Positions 1 to 11,180 of a stretch of DNA of 64,000 bases are shown one piece after another. Made by a program: the position numbers and the translations under genes. Below the pieces are notes generated by a model. The model was given only the letters and a program-made list of their open reading frames with translations. It was not told the origin of the DNA and made no database searches. This DNA comes from Anastatus disparis (Eukaryota; Arthropoda; Insecta; Hymenoptera; Eupelmidae): contig JAFFSR010000345.1 in assembly GCA_017163975.1 (NCBI GenBank), positions 196,001-260,000 on the forward strand, read 5' to 3'. Numbering within the stretch: position 1 is the stretch's first letter; each line of letters opens with the position of its first letter.

Positions 1-173
1 TTAAATGCTTTTTTTAATATGAATTTTACTGTAGAATGAGTTCCAACAAGTTTTTTTACCATATCTCATTTAGTTTCGTTTTTATAAAGAAATTAGTAGG
101 ATAAGCTTAATTGATTATTTTGTTAATTTTGCTATTTTGAGATTTTTCTCAAATTTTTAGCTAATCTTATTAA

Positions 174-576
174 GAGCATGACGAAGCTGTCCGCCTTCTA
201 ATAATATTTCCAATCTTAACTTATGAATAAACGATGCGTTTAATTGAGTTTTTTTACTATAAAGAAAAAATTTGTAAGATTAAACTCTAGTGCGGACAAC
301 TCAAGAAAACCACCAAAATATTATACATACAAAGTTATAATAAAAACTTTCAATATATCGTATTTTAAGGTTAGGTTTGTCGAGTTTGATATCTAATTTC
401 CAATCCAAGCTCATAAAAAAATAACAAGTCCAAATGATTTTTTATTTTAACAAAAATTATTGTACTAATATAACTTTAGTGCGGACAAGTCATTATATTT
501 GTTTAATTTAAGAATTTAAAAAGATATCGATAAAATAAAAAAAGCAAAACTCGATTGCTGCAGCTCCGACATGCCG
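174..576 (+). repeat. TTAA-flanked miniature element, copy A (403 bp)
   Basis: A 403-bp unit flanked by TTAA on both sides (170-173 and 577-580). Its ends form an imperfect inverted repeat: GAGCATGACGAAGCTG at the left against CGGCATGTCGGAGCTG read inward from the right. The interior is not palindromic and has no coding frame. A second copy lies at 35,599-36,002 in the opposite orientation, similar along its whole length. TTAA targets are typical of piggyBac-like cut-and-paste elements, so this is probably a non-autonomous element mobilised in trans. The element and its flanks are seen; the superfamily is inferred. Confidence 0.7.
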
Positions 577-580
577 TTAA

Positions 581-1174
581 AACACTATGAGAACTTATTT
601 TTTCATTGCTTAATTTAATAATTCATAAATCATTAATTAATCTCCAAAAAGTTTTTTTCAAGAAATTTAATTTTGTTTTTACTTATTAAGTCTATAATGA
701 TATAATTTTTACAAATTTAAAAAATTTTAAGAATTATTTTAAATTAAATTTTTATTGATTTTTTTTAGGTTTAATTGAATAAAAAAAGTTTATTCATTTT
801 ATTTTGACAGAATTTGATTTAAGTTCTAAAAAGTTTTACATTGATATTTTATTCCATTTTGATTTTGTAAGGAAACGAGTGGCACATGGTTATTCATGTA
901 ATTTTTTATCAATTTAAATTTCACGCGTTCACGCTTTCGGCTCGTATCATTTCGCTACATCACAGTCAGTCTCAGCTGATTGTATGGTCAGTTTGCAGTT
1001 GGTTTGTTTATTTAAAACGCATTTAAAAAATTATTAGTAGGTTTTGTGGTTTAATTTACATCAAATTATTAATTTTTATACGATAAATAAATTTTTATAT
1101 AATAAATTATACGTTCGCGAGTTATTTCATATTTTTTATGTGCGCCTAAAATTCTACGTTTATCTGAATATAAA
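581..1174. other. AT-rich stretch without a gene
   Basis: Mostly A/T homopolymer-rich sequence. A short less AT-rich patch at about 920-1010 could be the promoter or leader of the decayed ORF that follows, but no TATA-Inr pair stands out. No repeat or ORF is supported. Confidence 0.4.
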
Positions 1175-1900
1175 GTGTATTTGGAGTGCAAAAAGCTTGA
1201 ATCGACATTAAGAATGCGAATCTCAAAAATGTCAAATAATGAAAGAGATACAAAAGGCAGATTTCTTAACCAACATTTAGATAGAAAACGATCTACAGGA
1301 AGATCTAATAAGAGGCCAAGGAAATTCCTTGGTAGGAGTGAAAAAAATTCTCCTGAAGCTAAGAGAAGTAGACCTTCTACTTCATTTTCTATACTAGAAC
1401 AGAATCTCCAAGTTCTAGGGCAAAAAATAGAAATGTTGATATCAACGTTCTATCTTTTATGTTAGAAAAATTGTGTTGCAGTGTGTGCCATCATAAGATA
1501 AAATTTATTGAAATCTCTTTTCAAAGATGAGGATTCAAAATTAATATGACTTGTGATTTTTGTGATGAATAAGCAACTATAAACTCTAACAAGAGAGAAA
1601 GTGTTATGGGCAATACGTATAAAGTTAACAGATATAATGTTCTCGATGCTCGTGCACTTGGCCATGGACTTGCAAGATTGCCTAGTTTTTGTAGTTTAAT
1701 AGATTAATCAAAGCCTTGCCCAGTCAGCGTTCAGTGCTGTAAATGGTTAAATAATAAAAGTATACGAACAAGTTGCAAAAGGTTCTACATCTGGAGCTGT
1801 TAAAAAATAACTTGAATCGACTTCCCCAAATAGTGCTGATCTAGATTGAAGATGTTGGAGAAATTGAACATCGAACTTGGAAATGTATCCGTCGTGTGGG
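1175..1900 (+). pseudogene. Decayed transposase-like ORF, 5' part
   Basis: The open part (to 1465) gives a basic, Ser/Arg-rich leader with NERDTKGRF and RKFLGRSEKNSPEAKRSR; the likely start is the Met at about 1214 or 1229 rather than the first codon. Downstream, fragments in shifting frames look like a zinc-binding transposon protein seen repeatedly in insect genomes: C-x2-C pairs (CCSVC near 1492, CDFC near 1553), then VNRYNVLDARALGHGLA, then AFSAVNG and YEQVAKGSTSGAVKK near 1730-1805. Several stops and frame changes separate these blocks, so it is dead. The assignment to a Mutator-like type is a guess from overall resemblance; a basic host-derived ORF fragment is the alternative. Confidence 0.35.
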
Positions 1901-2105
1901 TCAGGACTTTGAATGATAGAAGATAATTCAATCTAGAGTGATCGAGTTAGTCTCATTTGAAAGAAGCACGTACTCTGAAAAGAAAAGTACGGATAGGTGT
2001 GATGGATTTCTATACACCGGGTACATATTAAATTCATGTAAGTGTATAATTTTAATTATTATTACATATTTACATATGAATTCTATTTATAAATTTTAAT
2101 ATTAA

Positions 2106-2310
2106 GGCGACTTCGGATTTTAGGTTAGGTTTTATTTTTGACTTTACAAATTACTCTTTCAATATGTAAAATTTTTCAGATTTTTTAATTTTCCACCATT
2201 CTACGGATTATAATAAATGGTAAAAAATTAAAAAATTCAAAAAATTTTAGAAAATGAAAGAGTAATTTGTAAACTACAAAATGAAATCGAACCGAACTTC
2301 CGTAGTCGCC
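2106..2310. repeat. Palindromic TTAA MITE (205 bp)
   Basis: The unit starts GGCGACTTCGGA and ends with a close reverse complement (…GTAGTCGCC), flanked by TTAA at 2102-2105 and 2311-2314. Almost the whole unit folds on itself (for example TTACAAATTACTCTTTCA against TGAAAGAGTAATTTGTAA). It has no coding capacity. It is a fold-back miniature element using a TTAA target. Confidence 0.75.
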
Positions 2311-2845
2311 TTAATTAAAATATAAATTTAAAATCTTAATTTTATTTCTTAATTTTAAATTTGAATTATAAAATAAAATATAAAATGATTACTCCATTTT
2401 AAATATTATTTCTTAGTTTCCAGCTGATTCAAGGTTAGTACGAGTAATTCTAAAAACCATCAGTAACAAATAAATATGTATTTGTTGATTCTTACAACAA
2501 ATACATAGTTTTATTGGTGAATAAGGGTGAGCACTGACAAAATATCTTATAATAAGAAAGATTATTATTATTGATTATTTTAATAACATATCTTTTTGCA
2601 TTTCAGCTTTATCTAGTCGATAACAAGGCTCTCTTGTCTGTTATCTATTTTTTATATTGTTAGTTAATATAAATAAGAAATACCAGGAAAGAATTATTTT
2701 ATGAAAGGTAAGTATAGCATTGATAATTTTAAGATATAATAATTAAAAACTTTAAAGCTGTTTTTCTCAAATATTGAATTTTTAAAATTTTGGGTGCTGC
2801 CCTGTAAGATTTGAGCTGAACCGCTGGATGGATCTGACTTTTTCA

Positions 2846-3060
2846 AACTGATTTAACTTCAGTACTAGCATCATTCTTGCGTGAATGGAGGGTCTTGCCA
2901 TCAAATGACTAGAAGTTGTTAAAAAATCCAAAAATAAGGTAAAAAAATTAAAATTTATATAATAAATTAATATTTTTTGTTGAAAAGTAAAATTTTTTTG
3001 TATTTCCAGAATTCCCTCATTCACGCGAGAATGATGCTAATACTGAAGTTAAATCAGTTT
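2846..3060. repeat. Fold-back repeat pair
   Basis: The arm at about 2846-2897 (containing ACTGATTTAACTTCAGTA and GCATCATTCTTGCGTGAAT) is matched in reverse complement at about 3006-3060, with a 110-bp AT-rich spacer. This is probably a small fold-back element; its exact ends and target duplication were not found. Confidence 0.55.
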
Positions 3061-3249
3061 GGAATAATGGATAATTTAGTCTACTTTTAAATATTATTTT
3101 CATTTACAAAGAATTTAATTAAATCTAATTAATACATATCTTTTTTACTAGCAGGGGAAAAAGGTGTTTTGTGCCCTTAATGTCAACGTTAATGTATGCG
3201 TAATATGTATTGATATATGAGTATAATGTGTTATTATATAATATATATA

Positions 3250-3840
3250 CTATATCCTCTTAACATTTCTAAACCTTTCATAAAATATTCCAGAAATATT
3301 CTGTAGTAGATCTGAAACCCTGAATCTTTCATCGAAATCTTCCAAAAATCTTCCAAGAACACTTCATGAAAGATGTGAGATTACCCAAACCTTCCATTGA
3401 AACATTCTTGATGTCTTTCAAGAATATTTTATAGAATATTTTAATGTAAGAAAAATCAAGGACATACAAATATCAGAGGAATATTTCATGGAAGATTTCT
3501 GAAATATTCCTAATCTTTCGTGCCAATATTCTACGAATCTTCCATGAATATTCCATGGAATATTTTAGGATAGATTTCTAAAATCTTCCATAAATATTTT
3601 ATGAAATATTCCATGGAATTTTCCTCAAATCTTCCATGCATATTCCACGAAAGGTTAATGAAATGTTTCAAATCTCCGTTCCGAAAATCTTTTATGGATG
3701 TTCCAAAAATATTTTATGCAATATTCCTTCAAGATTTCTGAAATGTTTCAATTAAAAATCTGAGATGACCCAAATTTTTCAATGAAATTTTCTTGGAGTC
3801 TTTCAACAATATTCCATAGAATATTCTAATATAAAAAGAG
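3250..3840. repeat. Diverged tandem repeat rich in TTCCATGAATATTCC
   Basis: Short degenerate units built on TTCCATGAATATTCC and AATATTCCATGGAATATT recur dozens of times. Many units are themselves near-palindromic (ATATTCCATGGAATAT). There is no reading frame. It looks like an old minisatellite or a decayed fold-back cluster. Confidence 0.6.
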
Positions 3841-4745
3841 TTAACGAATAGTACAGGATTACATGCTGTGTAATAGGTGATTTAAATATGCTAATTAAAT
3901 AGTGTAAAAATTTATGATGTATTACATGCTAAAAATATTAAGAAATTATGTAGTAATATTCAATTTAGCATAACTTCCGAACCACAAAAACTTTTCTAAC
4001 ACAATAAGGTTCAAAGTAAAGTGTGCAACTTGTACTTTTTTATCTTCCATGCACTTTTTTGTAAGAGTTTTAGTTTTTTGGTTATTAAAATTTTTATAAG
4101 CACTTCTCGTTATCATTTTTTCGAAAGAAACAACACGGATTCATTTTTTTTATCAAAGAATCATAACTCGCAGTATTAGCTAAATCGGCTTCCCAGAGGT
4201 GTGGAAACCACTTCTTATTAGTTATGCAAGTTTTAAATTACTACTTAAAGTGTATATTAACAGATGTCATCGATGTTAATATTTACATTCTCTGAATACT
4301 ATGTATCTATACGTAAATAGCTATAGAACTATTTTTCGGCATTAATTTTAATAAATATTTGAGCTTAATAGCTCCATAACATAAGGCAGATATTCTTTAA
4401 TTTTATTATATTTTTACTATTATACTGACGTTCCAAACATTTTTAAGCATTTTTTTTATAAATAAAAAATAGTTTGATTTTGAATTTTTTTTTCATTTTT
4501 ACCTATTTTTCTCCAAATTGATCATGTAAAATGATTTTAAAATTGATGTCTGAATTATGTATTGGGCCTCCAAATCATTCTCAGATGAAATTTTGAAGTT
4601 ACATTAAATTTGTATTCAAACTTCCTCGGGAGCACCGTGCGGTATCTAAGTTTTGATGGTATTTTATTGAAACATGGTTCATGACAAAAACTTTTTCTTA
4701 TCAAGTCCGATGGATTATCGTAATTAATATTTGTATTATTATAAT
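3841..4745. other. AT-rich stretch without a gene
   Basis: No ORF, RNA gene or clear repeat is seen. The last 60 bp before the protease ORF resemble the tail of the related copy at 36,355-36,420 (TCCGATGGATTATCGTAATTAATAT against a close match there), so the repeat unit probably starts near 4690. Confidence 0.4.
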
Positions 4746-4749
4746 TATG

Positions 4750-5196
4750 TTACAGTGGAAACATTCTAATCTGTTGCGTATTAAAAATTCCTAATAAATC
4801 TAATTGCATTTGAGAAATATCATATATTAAAAAACATGGACATAAATTATGAAGTATTGCAACAGCAAAGGCAATTGCAAAAAGGCCGCAATCATAAATA
4901 TTTGTTTGTGATCGTACTGTTTCCAAAACTGTGCTCAATTCTAATTTGTTTTGGAATAATCTGTTCATATAAATTTTATGCTTATCTTGTAGATATATAA
5001 GATTCAAACCGTCATATATATGAATTATTTTATTATTATAATACATACAAATCCAGTGACCTTTTTCAAAATTTCCGAAAAACAATGCTTCTTCATCAAT
5101 CTGTACTAAATTAATAAATTGCAGTATTTGAATTGATAAAGTAGTTTGCATAAGGGGCCGAACTATCTGTCTTTGTCTAATAGCGTTTTTCATCAT
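4750..5196 (-). pseudogene. C48 (Ulp1-like) cysteine protease fragment from a mobile element
   Basis: 148 residues. The sequence around GHWICMYYN and IHIYDGLN, then TNIYDCGLFAIAFAVAIL, has the His-Asp-Cys order of Ulp1/SENP-type (C48) SUMO proteases: H in GHW, D in YDG, C in DCGLFA. The usual family domain is near 200 residues, so the N-terminal part is missing or replaced. Free-standing C48-like ORFs of this kind are common in transposable elements, and a second decayed copy lies at 36,050-36,960 on the same strand. The first 15 codons lie inside the left arm of a long palindrome (5,152-5,531), so the present start was probably created by a rearrangement. Whether it is active is unknown. Confidence 0.6.
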
Positions 5197-5531
5197 TTAT
5201 GTGAACACTATCCGGTATAACAAGAAAAAAGTAGCAGCCCCCGCTAGATATTAGTATAATTAGTAAATTTTGTAATAACGACCAAGTTTTTTACCGCATA
5301 GTTTTTGACTAATTAGAGACCTACTAGCAATCTAGAATATAACCTATCTTTTTTTGGTAGGTCTCTAATTATTCAAAAACTACGCAGTGAAAAAATTTGG
5401 TTGTTATTACAAAATTTACTTATTATACTAATATCTAGCGGGGGCTGCTATTTTTTTCTTGTTATACCGGATAGTGTTTACATAAATGATGAAAAACGCT
5501 ATTAGACAAAGACAGATAGTTCGGCCCCTTC
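5152..5531. repeat. Near-perfect 380-bp palindrome
   Basis: The left arm (about 5152-5310) and right arm (about 5370-5531) are close reverse complements over roughly 160 bp, with a short central spacer. The outermost 45 bp of the left arm encode the start of the C48-like ORF on the minus strand; the same 45 bp are repeated in mirror form at 5487-5531 and therefore read identically on the plus strand. This is either a fold-back element or an inverted duplication. Confidence 0.8.
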
Positions 5532-5554
5532 TTAATAATCAATTTATCTTTCTC

Positions 5555-5830
5555 AGTCAAACCCATTATTAAAAATTAAAAATCTTTTCAAAATTTTTAT
5601 TTATTTTAAATGAACTTTTTCTAAAAATATTCACAATAGAATTGCTTTCATATTAACTAATTTAATTTAGTGTATTTTTACTCTTAAAAGCTGAGAAATA
5701 TAAGAAATCATCAAAAATGCTATAAATTAATTGTAATAAGATAAAAAATTATAATAAAATTTGTGAAAACGATATAACGGTTTGAAATGGTTATTTTCGG
5801 CAATTATATATTCATAACAAAAAAATATTA
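5555..5830. repeat. Dispersed repeat shared with 36,920-37,200
   Basis: This segment, directly after the palindrome, is about 80% similar by eye to 36,920-37,200 in the same orientation. Both follow a C48-like fragment, so they belong to one repeat family whose coding part is the protease fragment. No ORF of its own. Confidence 0.6.
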
Positions 5831-6408
5831 GATGAGGTTTTTCAAAATTATTAATGGATCAAAGTTTTATATTTAATATATATTTAAAATAAAATGAAGT
5901 TTTATTAATATCATCATAAAAAAAATTATGACTACGTTTGAATTTTTTTTCAGACTTGAAATCCATCGTGATACCTTCAACAGTTATTAAATGTTAATAC
6001 CGTAAATATCTGTGAATAATTATAAATAATTGTAATTAATGCAATTATTGTGAATAACTAAAAATAATAATATTTATGATTTATTTACAACAAACCTTTC
6101 TGAATAATTTAATGCATATTTATATAATATTATCATTTTTAAAGGCAATTTTACAATGGTACTTTTTGATACAAGTGCATCAAATTATAAATACTTGTGC
6201 GGTTGATATGTACGAGGGTCGGCCAAGCCGGTCCGAGTGTCATAACAATCGCACGAATATTTATAATTTAACGCACTAGTAACAAATAATATTTTTTGAC
6301 ACAGAGTGCGTAAAATTGCACATCAAGAATTTGGCTGCGTTTCATCATAAGCAATTTTACGCACGCCATATCAAAAACATTTATTTTATCACTATTCCAA
6401 ATACAGAA

Positions 6409-6471
<63 letters not shown>

Positions 6472-7160
6472 CATTACACATATATATATATATACATATA
6501 TATCTATATATAGTCGTAAGACAAGATTCAACCGACCCCCCTCAAATGTCTGTCCGTACAGCCCCCTCAAATTACGTTGTAATTCCTCTTATAAATAGCC
6601 ATTTCAAAATTAACGTAACTAAAGCCCCCTCAGCCCCCTTGCCCCCCTCAATATGCCCCCCCTAACTATGATATTATGTTCTAGTAATTAGTAATAAAAA
6701 AATATTCCTATTATTAATAATATTCTATTATTATAATAACAATTATAAGTAATTGAATATTTTTATAATTAGTAATATTTTATTATTATGATTGTAACTG
6801 TAACTAATTAATAATATAAAGTTTTTTCGCTGCATTTAATTTATATCCTAATATTGAATTTTAACAATAAAAAAAAATTAGCATTATTAATATTTCATTA
6901 ATATAATTGCAAGCATAACTAATTGATAATACAAAGCTTCCTCTGTGCATTTCCTTCATTTAGATGAATATATAATATTTTTATTTTTATATATTGTATC
7001 TTTATTTTTATTATTGAAAAAATTTCCTAATTACAAAAGTTAATTATAAATGACAAAATGAATTTAGCTTAATATCCATAGGTAATTTATTAACACTTGT
7101 ATTTAAATGAAACATGTTTTTTTTAAACTAGAAATAAGATATCTACATATTTATCTTAAT
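5831..7160. other. AT-rich stretch with (TA)n microsatellite
   Basis: A TA dinucleotide tract occupies about 6412-6512, with interruptions. A short C-rich patch (6530-6660: runs of C5-C6, CCCCCTCAA) follows. The rest is A/T-rich with partly duplicated text at 6670-6800 and 6850-6930. No gene is supported; the short ORF at 6076-6279 has no recognisable feature. Confidence 0.5.
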
Positions 7161-7204
7161 AAAAGATTTCTGGCCTTGAGACCAGCATAAAAATATATGG
7201 CTGC

Positions 7205-7425
7205 ATTAAAAGCTTTAAAAGCTTACAAATTCATTTCTTATTGTCGCTGAAGCGTACAGATCTATTATTTGTTGTCGCTAGAGAAAAAGCTTATAAAAGC
7301 ATAAAGATTTATTGTTTGTTGTCGCTAAAAAAACTTCCTATAAGCATACAAATATATTGTTTGTTGTTGCTAAAAAAAGCTTACAAATTCATTTTTCATA
7401 ATCGCTAAAAGAAACTTTTTTTTCC
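7205..7425 (-). repeat. Left subterminal repeat array (TTGTCGCTAAAA type)
   Basis: At least five units of a 36-50-bp motif with AAGCTTACAAATTCATT…TTGTTGTCGCTA. It is the inverted counterpart of the array at 17,735-18,215. Confidence 0.7.
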
Positions 7426-7954
7426 AAATCATAATGAGATATTTTCACAATTTTTGGATTAAGAATGATAAATGTAGAAACCTGTAATGTCGATATTTTA
7501 TAATCAAAACGAGAACAATATACTTGACTTTTTTTAAATTTTATGTAACGTCGCTGTATTTCAGCTATCATTGCGATGCTAATTAGCGACAGAGATCGTC
7601 AGTGCGTTCGTGAACAAAGCACATGCAACGTACAGTGGTGCTTGTATCAGCCTTGGAACTTGTGATCTCGAGATTACTAATCCATAGCTCTACAGTTAAT
7701 AATATTATTTTTAAAATAAAATTTTCGCAATAGGAAATATTAAAGAATAGGTGTAATATAATTTAAATTAAAATATAATATACCCTATGTAATCTATGTC
7801 AACGTATATAAATACACACACTTATAAAAGAAGCCACCAATCACTGTATGAAGTAAGTTACATTTAAATACAATGAATATATAGCTATAAATGTTTGTTT
7901 TAAGGTGGATCATCCGCTAGCTATAGTTTATTATTCATAAAAATTGAAAGTTAA

Positions 7955-8207
7955 AAGAATTCTTCAATATTTTGAAAATAATTAATTTATACCGAGAAAA
8001 AAATCCCCGTAAATTTTCAGCTAGCCTTAACGACTGATTTTATTATTTATGCTTACTTAAAGTTTATCTTTTTACTACTATAAGATACAAAAAACGCAAA
8101 TTTTGAGTGAGCACATTAAAAAAATTAATCGTTAAGGCTACTTGAAAATTTACGGAGATTTTTTTCTTTGTATAAATTAATTATTTTCAAAATATTGAAG
8201 AAATTTT
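7955..8207. repeat. Inner palindromic MITE flanked by TTAA
   Basis: The arms 7955-8050 and about 8122-8207 are reverse complements (TTCAATATTTTGAAAATAAT on both), flanked by TTAA at 7951-7954 and 8208-8211. It is nested inside the 7904-10,492 element. Confidence 0.6.
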
Positions 8208-8883
8208 TTAACATACGGTTATAGGTGGCGCAAATAAGGCACATGTTGAAAAGAGTGGCTCTTGATTTTTATAATAAATCTTTGGATTATTTGAATAAAT
8301 TAAAGAATATATTGTTAAATTATTATTCTGTGGCATATTATCTTCGAAGTATGATATAAATTGGCTATTTTTATAGAGTGATTGATGTGATTTTTTATGA
8401 TTTGTATCTACTCATGCCATGCGTTGGTTAGACATATTGTTGGCCACGTTGCTCTTTAAGGTGCTTGCTGTTACGAATTTATTTTTGGAAACATAGTGTT
8501 TTTTTTGGATTCACTTAATTTTACCTAATTATTGCATTGACATTTTAATTATATGGATTCTTGCTTTATAGGATTGCTACATTAATTGTGTTAATCATAA
8601 AAAGTGGGGTTATGGTACGGGTTATAGTGCTGCTATATATGTATGTGTATGTACATATATACATATATATTTGTATATGCAATTGAAGCCAATGAACATT
8701 GAACAGTGTAAATGGTTGTATTATACATGGGTTATATTACATGGGTATTATACGTGTATATGAAATTGTTTCATTCTCATTGTTTATGAGTGACGGTGAA
8801 CTGTTAATACTGGTGTGAATACAATAAGATATATTTTAAAGTGATATTAGCATTTAATTGTGTTGGTGCATATAGACGTTTTA

Positions 8884-9825
8884 ATGATGCCTGTTCATTC
8901 TAAAGGGAAAAATGTCAGTGGTTCTCGACATGGATCAGATGGTTCTAGAAATGTATCTATCTTTCCTCATGATAGTGGGAATAAAGTTTTCTGTGTTATG
9001 TGCCCTAAGAAAAGTAAATCTTTTGATAGTAATAATGCAGTTTCTTGTCCTTTTTGCAAGGCATTTTTTAATTCATCGGGCTCTGCAAATGCTGGTAAAA
9101 ATCAGGATGGGTCATTTGTGAAATGTTGTAGAAAAAAAATATCAAATAGGTGTATTACTAATGATACTTCTGATATTAATGAGGAGGAGGATTGTGAGAA
9201 TAATGTAGATTCGTGTATATTGAATCCTGTACAAATGAATTTGTGGGATTTGATAAATGCTGAATTTAATAAATTGCACAGAGTAATTAAGCATAATCAA
9301 GACAGTAATGATCTAAGATTTGTGAAGATTGAAAATAAAATTGTTGATATAGAAGAGAGTATTGAAAAGAATTTTGAAGATTATTTTTCAGAATTGAATG
9401 ATAGGAAAAATCGTGAAAATAATATTATATTGTTTGATGTTGTTGATTCCATAGATGCTAAAAAAACTGATCTTGTAAATGTGAAGAGACATTTTACCGA
9501 GTTAAAGATAAAATTGCCATTTAATATTGATTGTATTACTGTTGATAGACTTGGTAAGGATTTCTCACACGATTATAACAGGCCGGTAAGAATTCACATG
9601 GAGTCTAAAGAATATGTGTTATGGACTTTGTATAATAAAAAGAAAATTTTTGGTGAAGAAAGGAAAGCACGTGCTGATTTAACAAAAAAACAACAGGCTT
9701 TTATGAAGATGCTAATAATTGAATTAAATGAACGAACTGAGGCAGGTGAAAATGATATTTTCATTAAGTATATTAATGGTACGCCAAGGATTGTTAAAAA
9801 GTTTAACTCTGATGCAAATAGATAG
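8884..9825 (+). CDS. LINE ORF1-like RNA-binding protein
   Basis: 313 residues from the first ATG (8884; a second Met follows at once). A Cys-rich segment near residues 35-85 (FCVMCPKK, CPFCKAFF, VKCC) suggests a zinc-binding PHD-like or knuckle fold. A coiled-coil-prone stretch follows (about 125-175). RKNRENNIILFDVVDS near 180 resembles the start of the RRM-like domain of LINE ORF1 proteins, and the basic C-terminal half (RADLTKKQQAFMKML) fits the C-terminal domain. In its family the role is binding the element's RNA and forming the RNP. The frame is intact although ORF2 is not, so it may be recent, or retained by chance. Jockey and CR1 clades are hard to separate by eye. Confidence 0.7.
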   Translation: MMPVHSKGKNVSGSRHGSDGSRNVSIFPHDSGNKVFCVMCPKKSKSFDSNNAVSCPFCKAFFNSSGSANAGKNQDGSFVKCCRKKISNRCITNDTSDINEEEDCENNVDSCILNPVQMNLWDLINAEFNKLHRVIKHNQDSNDLRFVKIENKIVDIEESIEKNFEDYFSELNDRKNRENNIILFDVVDSIDAKKTDLVNVKRHFTELKIKLPFNIDCITVDRLGKDFSHDYNRPVRIHMESKEYVLWTLYNKKKIFGEERKARADLTKKQQAFMKMLIIELNERTEAGENDIFIKYINGTPRIVKKFNSDANR

Positions 9826-9929
9826 CAGTTAATTGATCGTTAACTTATTGTATTGTACCAGAATTTGCATAATATTGTTGGAAGTCTACTTTTTTTTCGT
9901 GCTGCTGCTTTCACTCCATTGATTCAAGA

Positions 9930-10180
9930 TATTGTATGTACTGAAACCTGCTTATATCAAGATGTGAAGAAAGGTGTTTTGGGTTTAAATGATTAAAATG
10001 TTGGGAGATTTGGCAGATCTATATTCATTATTGTTGAATTAATTGATTATTTAATTGGATGTAATAGACTGATTGATTACTTAAAAAGAACTTAAATGGG
10101 TGCATTATATGCCGATTTGTATCGCGCTTTTGATTCTGTTAATATTGCTTATTATTATAATGTAATTTAGTAAAGTGCTC
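9930..10180 (+). pseudogene. LINE ORF2 remnants (endonuclease + RT)
   Basis: At about 9935-10,010 the text reads as an endonuclease segment (CTETCLYQDVKKG, then GLNDYNVGRFGRS) with a frame change. At about 10,040-10,150 a reverse transcriptase start is visible (ELIDYL, GALYADLYRAFDSVN, the family's LDxxKAFDxVN motif). Everything between and after is deleted or full of stops. Confidence 0.6.
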
Positions 10181-10709
10181 TGTTATTATTTTTTTCTAGT
10201 TCCAAAGATATTATATATGATTAATATATTTGGGAGAACTTATTTTTTATTTTTGATTCTAATAGGGTGATATGATTATGATTTGGATGTAATATTAGTA
10301 TAAATATTATACGATATTATTATTGTAATTTAATTACATGTAAAGTTATTACTGTGCCACCTACGATTAAATTCTGTATACTACTTTTGTATTATGGGCT
10401 TATGCCCGTTGATAAATTAAATAAATAAATAAATAAATAAATGAACTTTTAATTTTTATGAACAACAAACTATAGTTAGCGGATGATCCACCTTAACCAA
10501 TTCATTATGTTGACTTTTTTCAAGTTTTGAAAAAGAATTGTAAAAAATATATACTTTTTTCGAATATATTTAAAATAAAAACTAAAAGTTAGTTATTTAT
10601 ATTTTAAATTTTTATATTTAAATTTCAAATAAAAAAATATACGTATACATATATATATATATATATATATACGTATATTTTTTTTTAATTTCGAATAAAA
10701 AAATATACG

Positions 10710-10778
<69 letters not shown>

Positions 10779-11180
10779 TTATTTTATTTGAAATATTTGA
10801 AATTCAAATATATAAATTTAAAATATAAATAACTAACTTTTAGTTTTTATTTTAAATATATTTGAAAAAAGTATGTTTTTTACAATTCTTTTTCAAAACT
10901 TGAAAAAAGTCAACAAAATGAATTTGTTAAAACAAACATTTATAACTATATATTCATTGTATTTAAATGTAACTTACTTCATGCAGTGATTGGTGGCTTC
11001 TTTTATAAGTGTGTATATTTATCTACGTTGACATAGATTACATAGGGTATATTATATTTTAATTTAAATTATATTACACCTATTCTTTAATATTTCCTAT
11101 TGCAAAAATTTTATATATATATATATATATATATTTATTTCTATTACAAGGTTAGTATATTAAAAATAATATTTTACAAA

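Larger units (their letters stand above)
8215..10440 (+). mobile_element. Deleted non-LTR retrotransposon (Jockey/CR1-like)
   Basis: The order is: 5' leader, an open ORF1 (8884-9825), ORF2 remnants (9826-10,200), a short 3' UTR with TATGGGCTTATGCCCGTTGA, and an (AAAT)n tail at 10,405-10,440. The tail and strand fit target-primed insertion. The distance between endonuclease-like and RT-like remnants is only about 150 bp instead of more than 1 kb, so ORF2 has a large internal deletion. Confidence 0.7.
7904..10492. mobile_element. TTAA-flanked element carrying a LINE
   Basis: It begins GGTGGATCATCCGCTA and ends with its reverse complement TAGCGGATGATCCACC (one mismatch); the terminal inverted repeats extend about 52 bp. 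Perfect TTAA flanks lie at 7900-7903 and 10,493-10,496. Inside are a palindrome (7955-8207) and a deleted LINE (about 8215-10,440). No transposase is encoded, so it is a non-autonomous TTAA element that became a landing site for others. Confidence 0.75.
7700..11180. mobile_element. Fold-back element, split by a TTAA insertion
   Basis: The outer arms 7700-7899 and 10,935-11,180 are close reverse complements (shared: AGAATAGGTGTAATATAAT, GAAGCCACCAATCACTG). The inner arm parts 10,497-10,680 and 10,770-10,935 also pair (TTTTTCAAGTTTTGAAAAAG on one side). Without the insert at 7904-10,492, the left arm is continuous from 7899 to 10,497, exactly as the right arm predicts. The loop is a long (TA)n tract at about 10,640-10,775. 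A further (AT)n tract interrupts the right arm near 11,113-11,133. Confidence 0.7.

Noticed and set aside
7205..7425. CRISPR-like array
   Set aside because: Units are diverged, spacers are not uniform and the context is eukaryotic; it is a subterminal repeat array.
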